This document shows positions 33,913 through 44,288 of a DNA stretch of 64,000 nt, in pieces. Numbering within the stretch: position 1 is the stretch's first letter; each line of letters opens with the position of its first letter. The notes beneath the pieces were generated by a model. It was not told where the DNA came from, ran no database searches, and was given only the letters and a program-made list of their open reading frames with translations. The stretch is from Bipolaris cookei (Eukaryota; Ascomycota; Dothideomycetes; Pleosporales; Pleosporaceae), in NCBI GenBank assembly GCA_002286855.1, contig NRSV01000028.1:310001-374000 (forward strand), read 5' to 3'. The position numbers and the translations under genes are program-made.

Positions 33913-34485
33913 ATGCCGTCGCCGTCGCCGCCAATGCAGCAAGTTCAGTCCACAAAAAACCTCCCTTCACATCAGGAAGAGGTCCGTAGATACCGCCAGA
34001 CAATGTACTATGATAAAGCTGGGGTCCAGATTGCGGAGTCTCGTCGTCGCGCTGGGGGTGCCCGTGAGGTCGAGTCACCAACCCAGACATATACTGACTT
34101 TATCCTATACCCAACGGATAGCATAAAGTCGTCCTCCAGAAACCACCCTCACGACTCTTCACGTTGCAGTGCACCAAAAGTCAGGGAGAGGGGAATCTAT
34201 TCAACCCCTCACGTGACTCCTGCCAAGCATCTATCCAAAGTCAGGCCAAAACCAGCGATCATACAGAGGGCCTTGGAGCCAACAAGTAAACTATCAGGAG
34301 AAGAGAAGACAGACTTTTACTTCCCTCAAGAATCAAACCCTCCCCCAACACCTCGCTTGCGTCGGTTATCAACACCAGAGCTTCCTGATCTCAAGGAAGC
34401 GCCCTTTTGTGACTGCGGTGTCGGAGGGCACATTGTAAAGTGCTGTAAAACATGCAGCAAGGAAGTTAATCTGTGGTCCATGTAA
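33913..34485 (+). CDS. Small hypothetical protein with Cys cluster
   Basis: Single-exon ORF, 190 aa, polar and basic, Pro/Ser/Arg-rich. A C-terminal CDCG-x(8)-CCKTC motif (about residues 168-184) could form a zinc site. It is not a shadow of another gene, has a reasonable start context (ATTACCATGC), and uses codons in a mixed way. I do not recognise it; it could be a lineage-specific gene or a chance ORF. Confidence 0.45.
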   Translation: MPSPSPPMQQVQSTKNLPSHQEEVRRYRQTMYYDKAGVQIAESRRRAGGAREVESPTQTYTDFILYPTDSIKSSSRNHPHDSSRCSAPKVRERGIYSTPHVTPAKHLSKVRPKPAIIQRALEPTSKLSGEEKTDFYFPQESNPPPTPRLRRLSTPELPDLKEAPFCDCGVGGHIVKCCKTCSKEVNLWSM

Positions 34486-34833
34486 AGATGAGGTGTTTCC
34501 GTGTTTGAAATTGAGTATATGTTTTTCTGGTTACGCTTCAATACCGAAGCTGGTCTTCTTATTCTCCGATTTGGCTGCTTAGCGTTGAGTACGACTTTTT
34601 GATCATGAAGATCTAGGATGGGCAAACTTCTTCTTCTCAACTTGTTTCCCTTGAAACGTTGCCGACGTTTACGGATACCATGCTTTTGCGAGTATCATGA
34701 GGCGTTTGGTGTTTGAATCGTTGTTCTGGATATAGCTAGGCAATCTGACTACTCATTTTAGTATGAGACCTGTGTAAATCCATGGCGCTAGCGTCTGCAT
34801 TTCGATCTTTGTAAAGAGCTGATGCTGAGTGAC

Positions 34834-35454
34834 TCATTCCTGTGGGCGTTCACTTTCGACAATGAAGTATTTGCCGGACTTCCGCTCGGCTGAGCCTAGC
34901 ACATCCCAGTCCTCAACATCTTTCGCATCGACAGGCGTAGTGTCACGTTGTATGCGCTTGTGATGACGCCCCACAACCTTCTCTTTGGCCAATGCATCCT
35001 TGAGTGTCTCCAACGTGATTTTTTGTTCCTCTTCCGCAGCTGCAGTTTCATCACGTATAGCCCGGAGAGGCTTCACGCCAGCAGTGTCCACCTCTTGTAT
35101 CTTGCCCACAAAATGTAGTTGTGCTGCCAGCGTATCTAGCATCTTATTCTCTTGCTCTGGTGTCTCTGGGGGTGGGAGAGCTGATAGTCGCAGCAGGTGG
35201 TATAGCTGCTGCGAAGTGACTTGCGGGGCATCGGGGGCACGGGTCTTTGGTGGGAGGAGGGACTCGACGGACCAAGTGGGCTTTGCGAGAAGCTGCTCGA
35301 GCTGGTCGGGATGGATGCCGACATTTCTCCGTGGGTTCTCAGATTCCTTGAAGTCCTTTTCTAGCCGTAGGGGTGAAGGCGCAAATGACCGTAATTGCAA
35401 GCAGTGTGTGGGCTTGTAGAGCTTCACAGCCGCAAAGACGCGACGACTTGCCAT
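34834..35454 (-). CDS. Mitochondrial Glu-tRNA(Gln) amidotransferase subunit C
   Basis: Single exon, 206 aa. GatC stabilises the GatCAB-type complex that converts Glu-tRNA(Gln) to Gln-tRNA(Gln) in mitochondria. The N-terminus MASRRVFAAVKLYK... is basic with no acidic residues for 30 positions, a mitochondrial leader. The GatC core is LYHLLRLSALPPPETPEQE and LAAQLHFVGKIQEVDTAGVKPLR (about 90-140), with the family's helix-loop and VDTxGVxPLR ending. A longer in-frame start upstream uses a non-ATG codon and is not used. The gene is divergent from SEC17 with 371 bp between start codons. Confidence 0.85.
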   Translation of the reverse strand: MASRRVFAAVKLYKPTHCLQLRSFAPSPLRLEKDFKESENPRRNVGIHPDQLEQLLAKPTWSVESLLPPKTRAPDAPQVTSQQLYHLLRLSALPPPETPEQENKMLDTLAAQLHFVGKIQEVDTAGVKPLRAIRDETAAAEEEQKITLETLKDALAKEKVVGRHHKRIQRDTTPVDAKDVEDWDVLGSAERKSGKYFIVESERPQE

Positions 35455-35825
35455 GATGCGTTTTGATTCCGTAAAAGGGAACTTGGCTATGAGGAACCAA
35501 TTATTTTTTTCACTTTTCCAGCTGGGTTTGGTTTTGTTTCCTGCAATCAGCGCGCGAAAAAAGCTAAAGCCTAGACGAAACACGGGCGGTGTCGTCGCCA
35601 AAAGTCCAGTCGTGGTTGAGGCAACTGCAAAGCACTAGCGCGCCATTGGCGGTGCCCCGCGGGTCTCGCATGGACCAACGTGGGTCGTCATCACCCATCA
35701 AGACAGCGAGCGCAGCCACCTGTTCCAACCCAAGTTTCAATACAAACGTCTGCTTACACAGTTTTCTCTTCTTTTAAAAACATTCCCACACATTCGAGCC
35801 TACCCACATCGCTGATTCAGCAAGC
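35455..35825. promoter_or_regulatory. Divergent promoter region, GatC / SEC17
   Basis: 371 bp between two start codons of housekeeping genes on opposite strands. No TATA box or palindromic site stands out; it is presumed to be a shared bidirectional promoter. Confidence 0.45.
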
Positions 35826-37146
35826 ATGGCCGGTGATCCCAGAGCATTGCTACGACAGGTAGGGCCTCGTCTTCAGACTCAGTCGCCATGCAGATAACTG
35901 ATATTCGTGTGCTCTACTAGGCAGAGACATCACTACAGAAGGCGTCGGGCGGCTTCAGCTTTTTTGGAGGAAAGCAAGAGAAGTGTAAGGGCTGGCGGAT
36001 GACATGGGAGTATTGCGACACTGACGCACGTGACAGATGAGGCAGCCGCAGAACAGTTCATTGCCGCAGCAAATGCGTTCCGAATGCAAAAGATGGGTAT
36101 GAACATGGACTCTCAAAGATATTGATTGAAGAGCTACTCAGTTCAGCCTCACTCTGAGATACTGACTGGTCCCAGGCAAGGAAGCTGGTGAAGCCTTTGA
36201 GAAAGCAGCATCAGTTCAGCGTCAACACCTGAACGAGCCTGACGATGAGGCAAACACTTTGACAGATGCCTTCAGTAGGGTTCCTGGAGACTGTTTCATA
36301 TGTATACGTGGCTAATATGACATCAGAGGCTTACCGAAAAGATGACCCAGAGGCGGCGGCAAGGTGTCTAGACAAGGCCATTACACACTACTGCAACAAA
36401 GGCAACTTCCGCCGCGCAGCTACTCACAAGCAGAATCTTGGCGAACTTTATGAAGTCGAGCTTGGCGACAATATGCGTGCGGCAGCTGCTTACGAAGAGG
36501 CAGCTGGTTGGTACGAGAGCGTAAGTCCCCATACATTTATATACCCCCATTGCTCAACGCATTGAGACCAAAAACGGAAGCTAACACAAATCTAGGACAA
36601 CGCCGAAGTAATTACCATCCAAATATTCTCTAAAATTTTGGCCAAAACTAACCCTCACTCCCAGGCACTCGCTAACAAGCTCTGGCTCAAGACGGCCGAC
36701 CTCATCGCCCTAGAAGGCAAAGACTACTACAAGGCCATTGAACTCTACGAAAAAGTCGCAAAAGCCTCCATCGCTAACAACCTCATGCGCTGGTCCGTCA
36801 AGGAATACCTACTCAAGGCTGGTATCTGTCAGCTGTGCACAGGCGACCAAGTTGGCGTTAACACCGCGCTTGAGAAGTACAGGGAGATTGATCCTAGCTT
36901 CCAGCAGCAGAGGGAGTATGCGCTGCTGGTTGATCTTACGGCGGCGGTGCAGGATGGCGATCAGGAAATGTTTGCTGACAAGGTACGTAATTACTTTACT
37001 GTTGGAGGGAGTGGGTGAAAGAAGTGCTAATATGCCATTTTTAGCTATTCCAATTCGATCAGCTGAGCAAGCTGGATAAGTGGAAGACTACGCTTCTGCT
37101 GCGGATCAAGAACACGATTGAGGAGGGCGGCGAAGACTTTTCTTAA
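35826..37146 (+). CDS. SEC17: Alpha-SNAP vesicle fusion factor
   Basis: Eight exons (35826-35858, 35921-35984, 36037-36096, 36176-36274, 36327-36520, 36596-36607, 36665-36982, 37045-37146) give 293 aa, the usual Sec17 length. It couples Sec18/NSF to SNARE complexes for disassembly. The protein is all-helical with TPR-like repeats: a membrane-contact loop GGFSFFGG near residue 20, [52 protein letters not shown], and the C-terminal [22 protein letters not shown] that stimulates NSF. Exon 6 is only 12 nt (D-N-A-E). The following intron (57 nt, GTAATT...CCCAG, with CTAAC branch site) is a multiple of three without stops, so an unspliced reading inserts 19 residues. All eight exons together restore a single frame. 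Confidence 0.96.
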
Positions 37147-37492
37147 GGGTAGACCTTGGCGACTTCGGTTCGTTTTTGCGCTGATTTGGCGTAAAGCTTG
37201 AGGGTATGGTGGATACCTGTATCTCAATTAGGTATTATACCACAGTCGGTATGACGTAGACTGATTGTCTGGTTTTTCTTCTGAAATTCATATCACGATG
37301 CTATTCACGTAAATCTACATTATGTTGAAACTGTTTTTGTTCATTGAGCTACCTGGAATCATACACGTTCTAGTGTGAGGGACCTACTTCGATTGAAGAC
37401 AAGGCTATGTAAAAGTGAAGATGTTTGTAAAGATGGTCCAATGCCACGGTGGCCACATAATCCGTTCTTCACTTCAACACGAGATGCATGGT

Positions 37493-37524
<32 letters not shown>

Positions 37525-37965
37525 CAGTGAGGTTGTCTGGCGATTCGTAGTGGAAAAGAGTTATGGATGTAACCGGGGGTTTTTACAAACACTAATCTAT
37601 ATTACTATAAACTAACGAGTAACAATCTTGTTAGGTAAAGTAACTAGTAAGAAAGTACAATTTGAGTTGACCACAACGAGAGTAATAATAAAATCCATCC
37701 ATCCTTATATCCTCATTGCTTCCAGTCCTGTCCTCCCTGGTCTCCCATCTTGGCGGGAGGTTTGGGGGGACGTTGGCCTCCCTTCATGCGATGGCCTCCC
37801 GGAGGTCATGCCTTAGCGGGACACCAAATCACGTGATCACCACGGGGTGATGAGCATTACCTTCTGACTCAGACCTCTACAAGCCACAGTACCCAACCGT
37901 GCCCCTCTTGTTTTCCTGTCTGATGTCAAGGAGAGAATCCTTCTTGTCACTTGTAACACACAACT
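37147..37965. other. Convergent intergenic region with (GT)15
   Basis: 3' ends of SEC17 and the fasciclin gene meet here. It holds the GT microsatellite, GC-rich inverted GGGAGG/CCTCCC elements near 37730-37800, and an E-box TCACGTGA at 37829-37836. No gene seen. Confidence 0.5.
37494..37523 (+). repeat. (GT)15 microsatellite
   Basis: Thirty uninterrupted bases of GT dinucleotide, downstream of SEC17. Confidence 0.92.
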
Positions 37966-39315
37966 CTACAACTCCATGTTGTCAACAAAAGGCTCAAGAC
38001 GCTCCTTAAGATCCTCGACATCAAGTTCCTCGCCCTCCCAGAAGACTTGCTCGCCACCAGGGTTCTTGGGTGGGATGAGAACATCAGAAACCACCTGGAT
38101 AACACCGTCACTCGCAATACCATCGTGGATAGTAACGCGCGAGAAACCGTTAATTCGGATCTCAGCAAAGGGCCCATAGCGCGAAACATCGATGGCGAGG
38201 AACTTGTCGTCCAACACGGTTGGGAGGTCGTAGTGGTAGTAATCTGGGCGGTCTTTAGCAGACTCGTCGTCCTCGGATCCATCGAAAAAGGCATCCGTGT
38301 AAAGGGTCTGGTCAACGACCATATGGTACTCTAGGAGAGCCTTGAGATACTTCTCGCCATACTTTGAGAAAAGGAAGGCATTAGCTCGAGTACCGAGCTT
38401 CTTGAAAGCGTAGTTGCTTGGGGCGAAAAAGGTACCACCGTTGTGCTCGTACTCGGTAGTGTTGAGCCAGTCAAATATACCAGTCTTGGTGAGACCAAGC
38501 TCCAGCGTACTGAAGGCGGTAGGGAGCAGATTGATGATGGTGGCAACATTAGGAGGGGGCACAAGGATGTGGTCGACACCGTGAATAACGCCGTTGGTCC
38601 CAAAGATGTTTACAGCTACAAGGCGGCTGTAGTAGTTGATTGTGGGTCCCTTGAGTGTGACTCGGGGAGTCAGAAGCTGAGCGTGACCGAGGTTCTTGCT
38701 GGTTGTGTACAGAGTAGGGATGGTGAAGCTGTGGAGAACGCGACCAGCAGGGTACAAGCTGTCAGTGACATGGTACAATAGGATGTCCTTCAAAAACTCC
38801 TTTGATGGCTTTGGGTGATGCTTCGGGATCTTCTCAAAGGCCTCATCCGTCGGGGCAAAGATGGTATAGTTGGCTGCAGTGCCATTCAACAACTCGATGA
38901 CATCATCGAACTCGTTGATTAGCTTAGCCAACTTTGTTGTGTACTTGCTCTCGTTGATGAGCTCGTAAACGGTTCGGTTTGGCTTCTCGTGGTGCGGTGG
39001 GTGGTGAGGGTTATCGTGGTGTGGCGGATGGTCGGGTTTGCCATGGTGAGGACGATGGGGGTGCTCAAGGTCGATGACGCTGTCGTCAAACTCCGCGCCC
39101 TCAAGCCATGCCTCGACATCGCAACCAATATGGTGGAATTTGCTATATGTATCCTGTGCTCCATCCTTGACCTTGGTGAGTGCATCATCAAGGATAGTCT
39201 GGGCATTGTCAACAAGCTGCTGTCCAGACTTTTCAATCTTGGAAAAGACTTCGGGTTCGGTAATGACAAAAGCGGTTGCCAAGGGCAGAAGTGGCACAAC
39301 TCGTGAGAAGCGCAT
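37966..39315 (-). CDS. Secreted fasciclin (FAS1) domain protein with His/Pro-rich segment
   Basis: Intronless, 449 aa. Residues 1-16 form a signal peptide (FSRVVPLLPLATAFV). Two FAS1 domains follow: the first at about 115-260 with NYTIFAPTDEAFEKIP and LLYHVTDSLYPAG, the second at about 265-425 with GTFFAPSNYAFKKLG and LLEYHMVVDQTLYTDAFF. FAS1 proteins mediate adhesion or wall association in fungi. Between the leader and FAS1-1, residues 85-109 hold 11 His among Pro, Lys and Asp (HPPHHDNPHHPPHHEKP), a likely metal-binding or flexible spacer. NXT sequons are present (NRT, NGT, NYT). There is no clear GPI signal at the acidic C-terminus. Confidence 0.92.
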   Translation of the reverse strand: MRFSRVVPLLPLATAFVITEPEVFSKIEKSGQQLVDNAQTILDDALTKVKDGAQDTYSKFHHIGCDVEAWLEGAEFDDSVIDLEHPHRPHHGKPDHPPHHDNPHHPPHHEKPNRTVYELINESKYTTKLAKLINEFDDVIELLNGTAANYTIFAPTDEAFEKIPKHHPKPSKEFLKDILLYHVTDSLYPAGRVLHSFTIPTLYTTSKNLGHAQLLTPRVTLKGPTINYYSRLVAVNIFGTNGVIHGVDHILVPPPNVATIINLLPTAFSTLELGLTKTGIFDWLNTTEYEHNGGTFFAPSNYAFKKLGTRANAFLFSKYGEKYLKALLEYHMVVDQTLYTDAFFDGSEDDESAKDRPDYYHYDLPTVLDDKFLAIDVSRYGPFAEIRINGFSRVTIHDGIASDGVIQVVSDVLIPPKNPGGEQVFWEGEELDVEDLKERLEPFVDNMEL

Positions 39316-40746
39316 GTTGGTCTGGTAATTGAAGGGTATTTGAGATGACAGGCAGAGGGGCAGACAGATTGAGGGTTACAAGTAGTGCCCCAATGGAGCT
39401 AAAGAGCACGACAAGTCGATTACAACACCACTGCGTAGCAATGGCGCTGAGATAGTTAGCCGACTGGTTGGTACGTGGCAACCCCACAGGTCGGACGAAA
39501 TCAAGCAGTCTAGAGTTGAACGTTATGGCAAAGGGCGCAATGAGAGGAAGAGCAGCAACTGATGGGGAGTACTGGAGTTCAAGATAAGATGTCGGCAAAA
39601 AAACAAAGTTCCCGGCTGACACGCGGTGAAGACAGTCAAATGTACACAGTCTTCCCAGGCTGCAACAAAGGACGCGTCAGTCGAAGCTTCCCCGCGGTTC
39701 TCGGCGGATGAGACAATATGACCATGCGCTGACGTAACGTCGCCATCACCAATCTCAAACATCTCCCACGCCCACTACTCGATACAGCCAGGCCCAGTTG
39801 AAGCTGTAACAACTTCTAGCATACATATCTATCGTTCTTTGGGGGGTTCAGGATCATTCTCGTTGTGGGCCATGTTGCATTGGACCCAAGAGCGAAGGAA
39901 TGTGAGATGGGAAAGATCACGTGAAAGCGCGCTGCTCTTGGCTAAAGTATTGCCTGTCACCCCACTCAGATACGTACTCCATGCATGCACGTACGCAGCT
40001 CGCCAGCCGATTGGTTTCCCGCACAAGAGCTTGCCATGATCTCCATACGAAAGCTGTTGAATCAAAACCATGTTCGCATACTACGTACATATACGTACGA
40101 ACTTACACCTTCGTGTCAGCCACAAACAACGAGGACGACCAATTCTTCGCTCTATGGCTCATGCTCCTATCGAGTGTTACTCCCCACCCACCAGCCATAC
40201 ATCACCCTAGGCGCATGCAAGCAGCAACTATTGCCAAGCTTTGTGGATGCGTTCTCCATACACAAACACAGATGTGCATCTAGTTGTGACGTTGTTTTTA
40301 CTTCCGTTGTTCAGACGCCTTCGTCACTGTGCGTCAATTTTATGAGGCGAGGTCACTCAAATCTACAGCTCTAGGCTCGCCCATATGCCCAAAATAACGC
40401 TGACCACACTTTTGGTCGACGTTACTAATAAAATCTACCCACAGCGGGCCTCGGAACTAAGAGTGTGATTGGCTATGAGGTCATTTGTCACCCCCCATGG
40501 AATGCCAAAACAAGCTTTTGTCAAGCTTTCAAACTCCAACGGGCTGTCCATTCCCTATTGTTATTGGTGCAACCATGCGGGCAAGAGCGGATACGACGTG
40601 TCGTCATGTCTACACATTGCAATTGCATGTACTACTACTACCACCTGTAGTTTCTATATAATCACCAGGCCTGTGTCGCACGGATGCAGACATTGCAACC
40701 AACCTGAAGCATAACGACTCTACTCCTAACTTCAAAATCCCTCATA
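39316..40746. other. Divergent 1.4-kb intergenic region, fasciclin / glutamate decarboxylase
   Basis: No credible ORF. An E-box TCACGTGA lies at 39917-39924. Several TACGTA-type palindromes occur at 39972-40100. Presumed promoters of both genes. Confidence 0.45.
39917..39924. promoter_or_regulatory. TCACGTGA E-box palindrome
   Basis: Perfect palindrome in the region between the divergent fasciclin and GAD genes, about 600 bp from the fasciclin start and 820 bp from the GAD start. Function inferred from identity only. Confidence 0.3.
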
Positions 40747-42512
40747 ATGGCCGGACTAGCAAGACACGTTGACACGGAAGAGCTCTTGACAACGCTCAAA
40801 GACCATCCTCTGCACAAGGCTGGTGGGCGTCATGCCGAAAACCGAGCAACTTCGCACATCACTCCTTACTCCAGTCGATATGCTACTGGCACCGAACTGT
40901 CCAAGTTTAAGATCCCACACGATGGTGCCCCAGCAGACGTTGTTCACCAGCTACTCAAAGATGAACTCGACCTAGATGGACGACCTAGCCTTAACCTTGC
41001 TTCATTCGTTGGCACCTACATGGAGAGGGAGGGCGAGCAGCTCATGATTGAAAACATATCAAAGAATCTGTCGGATGCCGATGAGTACCCGGCCATGATG
41101 GACATGCACGCCCGTTGCGTGTCCATCATTGCCCACATGTGGGGTGTGCAAAAGGGCGAAAAGGCTATTGGATCTGCCACCACTGGCTCCAGTGAGGCCA
41201 TTCACCTTGGTGGACTCGCTATGAAGCGCCGCTGGCAGGAAAAGAGAAGGGCAGAGGGCAAGGACACTTCCAACCCAAACATCATCATGGGAGCCAATGC
41301 TCAGGTAGCATTGGAGAAGTTTGCCAGGTACTTTGAAGTCGAGGCCCGTATTCTTCCTGTAAGCGAGGATTCATCCTACCGCCTAGATCCCAAGCTAGTC
41401 AAGGAGAATATCGACGAGAACACTATCGGAGTGTTCGTCATCCTCGGCTCCACCTACACCGGACACTATGAACCTGTTGAAGAGATCTCGGAAATCTTGG
41501 ACGAATTCGAGAAGAAGACTGGAGTCGACATTCCAATTCACGTCGACGCCGCATCAGGTGGCTTCATTGCCCCCTTTACGCATGCAAAGGCGGGCAGGAA
41601 ATGGAATTTCGAGTTGCCGCGAGTGAAGTCCATAAACACCAGCGGACATAAATTTGGACTTGTGTATGCCGGTGTTGGATGGATCATATGGCGAGATGAG
41701 AGCTACCTACCCAAGCATTTGATCTTTGAACTCCACTATCTGGGCGGAACTGAGGAGTCTTACACATTAAACTTCTCGCGACCAGGCGCACAAATCATTG
41801 CGCAGTACTATAACCTGATTCATCTGGGTTTCTCGGGATACCGCAGCATTATGGAGAACACCTTGGCTAACGCCCGTCTACTGAGCAGGGCGCTGGAGCA
41901 CACAGTAAGAACTCCCCCTTATAAACAAACTTGAGACAACCACTGATTTCATGCCACAGGGCTGGTACCGCTGTGTCAGCGACATTCACCGCAAAAAGGG
42001 TGACTTCAAGTACGAAAAGGGCAAGGAGCAATACGAAGAAGGCGCTACAAGCGAAGCTTACAACCCTGGTCTACCCGTCGTAGCATTTACCCTCACCGAT
42101 GACTTCCACAAAGAATTCCCGCACGTCAAGCAAGAAGCTGTTAGCAATCTGCTCCGTGCTAAGCAATATATTATTCCCAGTAAGAGCGCCACGTCTTTCA
42201 CTGTATATTCTAGAGAGTTGTGATTAACCATGAATGACAGACTACCCGCTACCCCCCAACGAGGAGAAGACTGAGATTCTGAGAGTAGTAGTCAGAGAAT
42301 CTCTCTCAATTGACATGATCGACAGGCTTGTGACGGACATCTGCGGCGTGACGGAAATGCTTATGAAGACGGATGCCGTTGACCTTGCGGCGTTCCAACC
42401 AAGCGCCAATCCTAGCGTCGAGAAACAGCATGCTAGTAAGGGCTTGAGGAAGGAGCACAAGCACAAGGCACAGCGGCCGACAAAAGATGGCGTCTACCGA
42501 ACAGTGTGTTAG
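40747..42512 (+). CDS. Glutamate decarboxylase
   Basis: Three exons (40747-41904, 41960-42179, 42241-42512) encode 549 aa. The PLP enzyme converts glutamate to GABA and CO2, feeding the GABA shunt and acid or oxidative stress tolerance. Family landmarks: GSATTGSSEAIHLGGLAMKRRW for the cofactor phosphate, HVDAASGGFIAPF with the ring-binding Asp, and SGHKFGLVYAGVGW with PLP Lys302. The intron donors GTAAGA and GTAAGA restore frame, the second giving IIPNYPLPPN. The C-terminal 40 residues are Lys/His-rich (GLRKEHKHKAQRPTK), unlike the bacterial enzyme; plant GAD has a calmodulin-binding tail here, but no such claim is made. Yeast homologue is Gad1 (585 aa). Confidence 0.96.
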
Positions 42513-44288
42513 TGGCGAGCAGGAGCATGGTTTCCAGATGTTGTGCATTCCGCTATTAGTGGGAAATGGTGTCATGATCTACGACACGGCTGTAAGCCTA
42601 TTGGGTTGACGATACGTACTGCGTTACAAAGGCCACTGAGGGGTTCTTCTTTAGTGGGGGGCGGGGGGATTGGCAACGTAGATCAAAATAATTGAATCCG
42701 AATTCAGATGTGTTATGGGCTTCACCGCCGTTCATTTTACAAAATATATAAAGCTCCCGAACTTTGTTCATCTAGTGCGATAATGTATGGTCATATTGAT
42801 GCCCAAAGCGGTGCGGGGAAACTAATCTCATTTGTAAAGTTGAACTTTTTTTCTTCTTGGCTCATCCATGCCGAGTCTGCAAGTGATACGGTTATATGTG
42901 GACTGACGTTGATGAAGGTCTATATGATTTTTTTGCATAGGTGCAGATATACCTTATCCGATGAGGCGACTGGGCGGATATCAAGGTATGTATGTTGTGA
43001 AAAACAAAGCAGTACAAACTTTGTGAAATGATGTCTTCGATTTGAGTTTCAATACTCATCAGTAGGAGCAGGATTTGGCCACTAGCAATCAGACATACTG
43101 GGTCTCTGGTAGGTCGTATGACTAATAGTGTCGCTGAGACCCACGTGCTCTTCCAGAAGTCTTCCAACATGTGCTAGCCGTAGTATAGTCCCTTACACGG
43201 CTCGCATGCATACACACTCTTATCTCGGTAGCTGGACCAACGAGTACCACGGTACAATACTGATTTCGGAAAAGCCTCGAGTGTAACGGCTCGCAGATGC
43301 CGTTTCGAACGGCGGTACAGATACGGCCAGTGTGCTGATTGTGGCCCCTTGTTATCTTTGCTTACAAGTGACAGCGTTGTGCATCACGTCAAGCATGCCA
43401 GAACGGAACCACGGCATTATACAGGCATTGATTGTGGCGGGGAGAACGAAATGAACGGCGATGTGTGGCAAGCTTGGAACAGAGACAGATGTCATGTCCA
43501 GCATCGTATCTGGCTAGTCCACGTGTAAGCTGTGGTACCTTGCACACGATTGCCGCTCTGAATCGACGTATATCGAGATCAGATCAAAGGAGTGAGATGC
43601 AGGACGATAGGCGGCCCCTGCTGCGGTGCATCAGGGCACCGAGTCATCTATCAACTTTTCATGCCGCCTTACTTGAGCGGGCATGGCGTAGCCACAACAA
43701 TGTCTCGCGATCGCTCTACTGCTTCATTGTAGCACGCCCATCGCTGCCATCCATGGCTGTCCACGAACGCTCGGCTCGTCCCAAGTCGCTCGATATGCGT
43801 CCCTGCAGCAGGCCTGCCCAAGCATGGCGGAGTGTGGCGGCGCGCTAAGTCGGCCCTCACGTCATAACCCCGGCCAGCGATGCTGCAACCAGCATCACCA
43901 ATCTCGAACCGGATCTCCTCAGTTTCGACCATCTGCACCCCTTGCAGTGGGGTCTGTCCTAACATGGCTGACAGATGACATTTAGGGCTCCCTCTAGTGC
44001 TCCGGTCATCTCATGCCCCAGAAATTTCGATGTGAAGCTCCATTGTCGCCATCATAGGATCATGACGTCCCACTGGTTCTGAAGCTACACAACTCTCTCC
44101 ATCTTTTTTTTGCCCACTGGCACTGGAATGTCTTTGCTAAACTCCCTCTATTCCCGGACTCTCCATGCATCGTAACCTTGATGTTACGACGTAGCTGTTC
44201 CTGGCCGCCGTGCAACACCTGCGATTTATTCCTCTGTTCCTTCTGCTCAACACGCACCTTCAGTGCCTACAGCGAAGAGGCCCCGATT
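42513..44288. other. Intergenic 1.8 kb before CRY-DASH
   Basis: No recognisable gene. A 138-aa Arg/Ser/Cys-rich ORF at 43432-43848 shows no domain. The last 100 bases contain an in-frame upstream ATG at 44178. Confidence 0.45.

Noticed and set aside
37820..37871. TGACTCA at 37865-37871 as a Gcn4 site
   Set aside because: Lies between two 3' ends, not upstream of any gene.
43432..43848. 138-aa ORF between GAD and CRY-DASH
   Set aside because: Arg/Ser/Cys-rich, no domain, and no splice or context support; likely chance.
39738..43910. Shared 13-nt string CATCACCAATCTC at about 39744 and 43893, considered as a repeat element
   Set aside because: Match is too short and flanks differ, so no repeat family can be supported.
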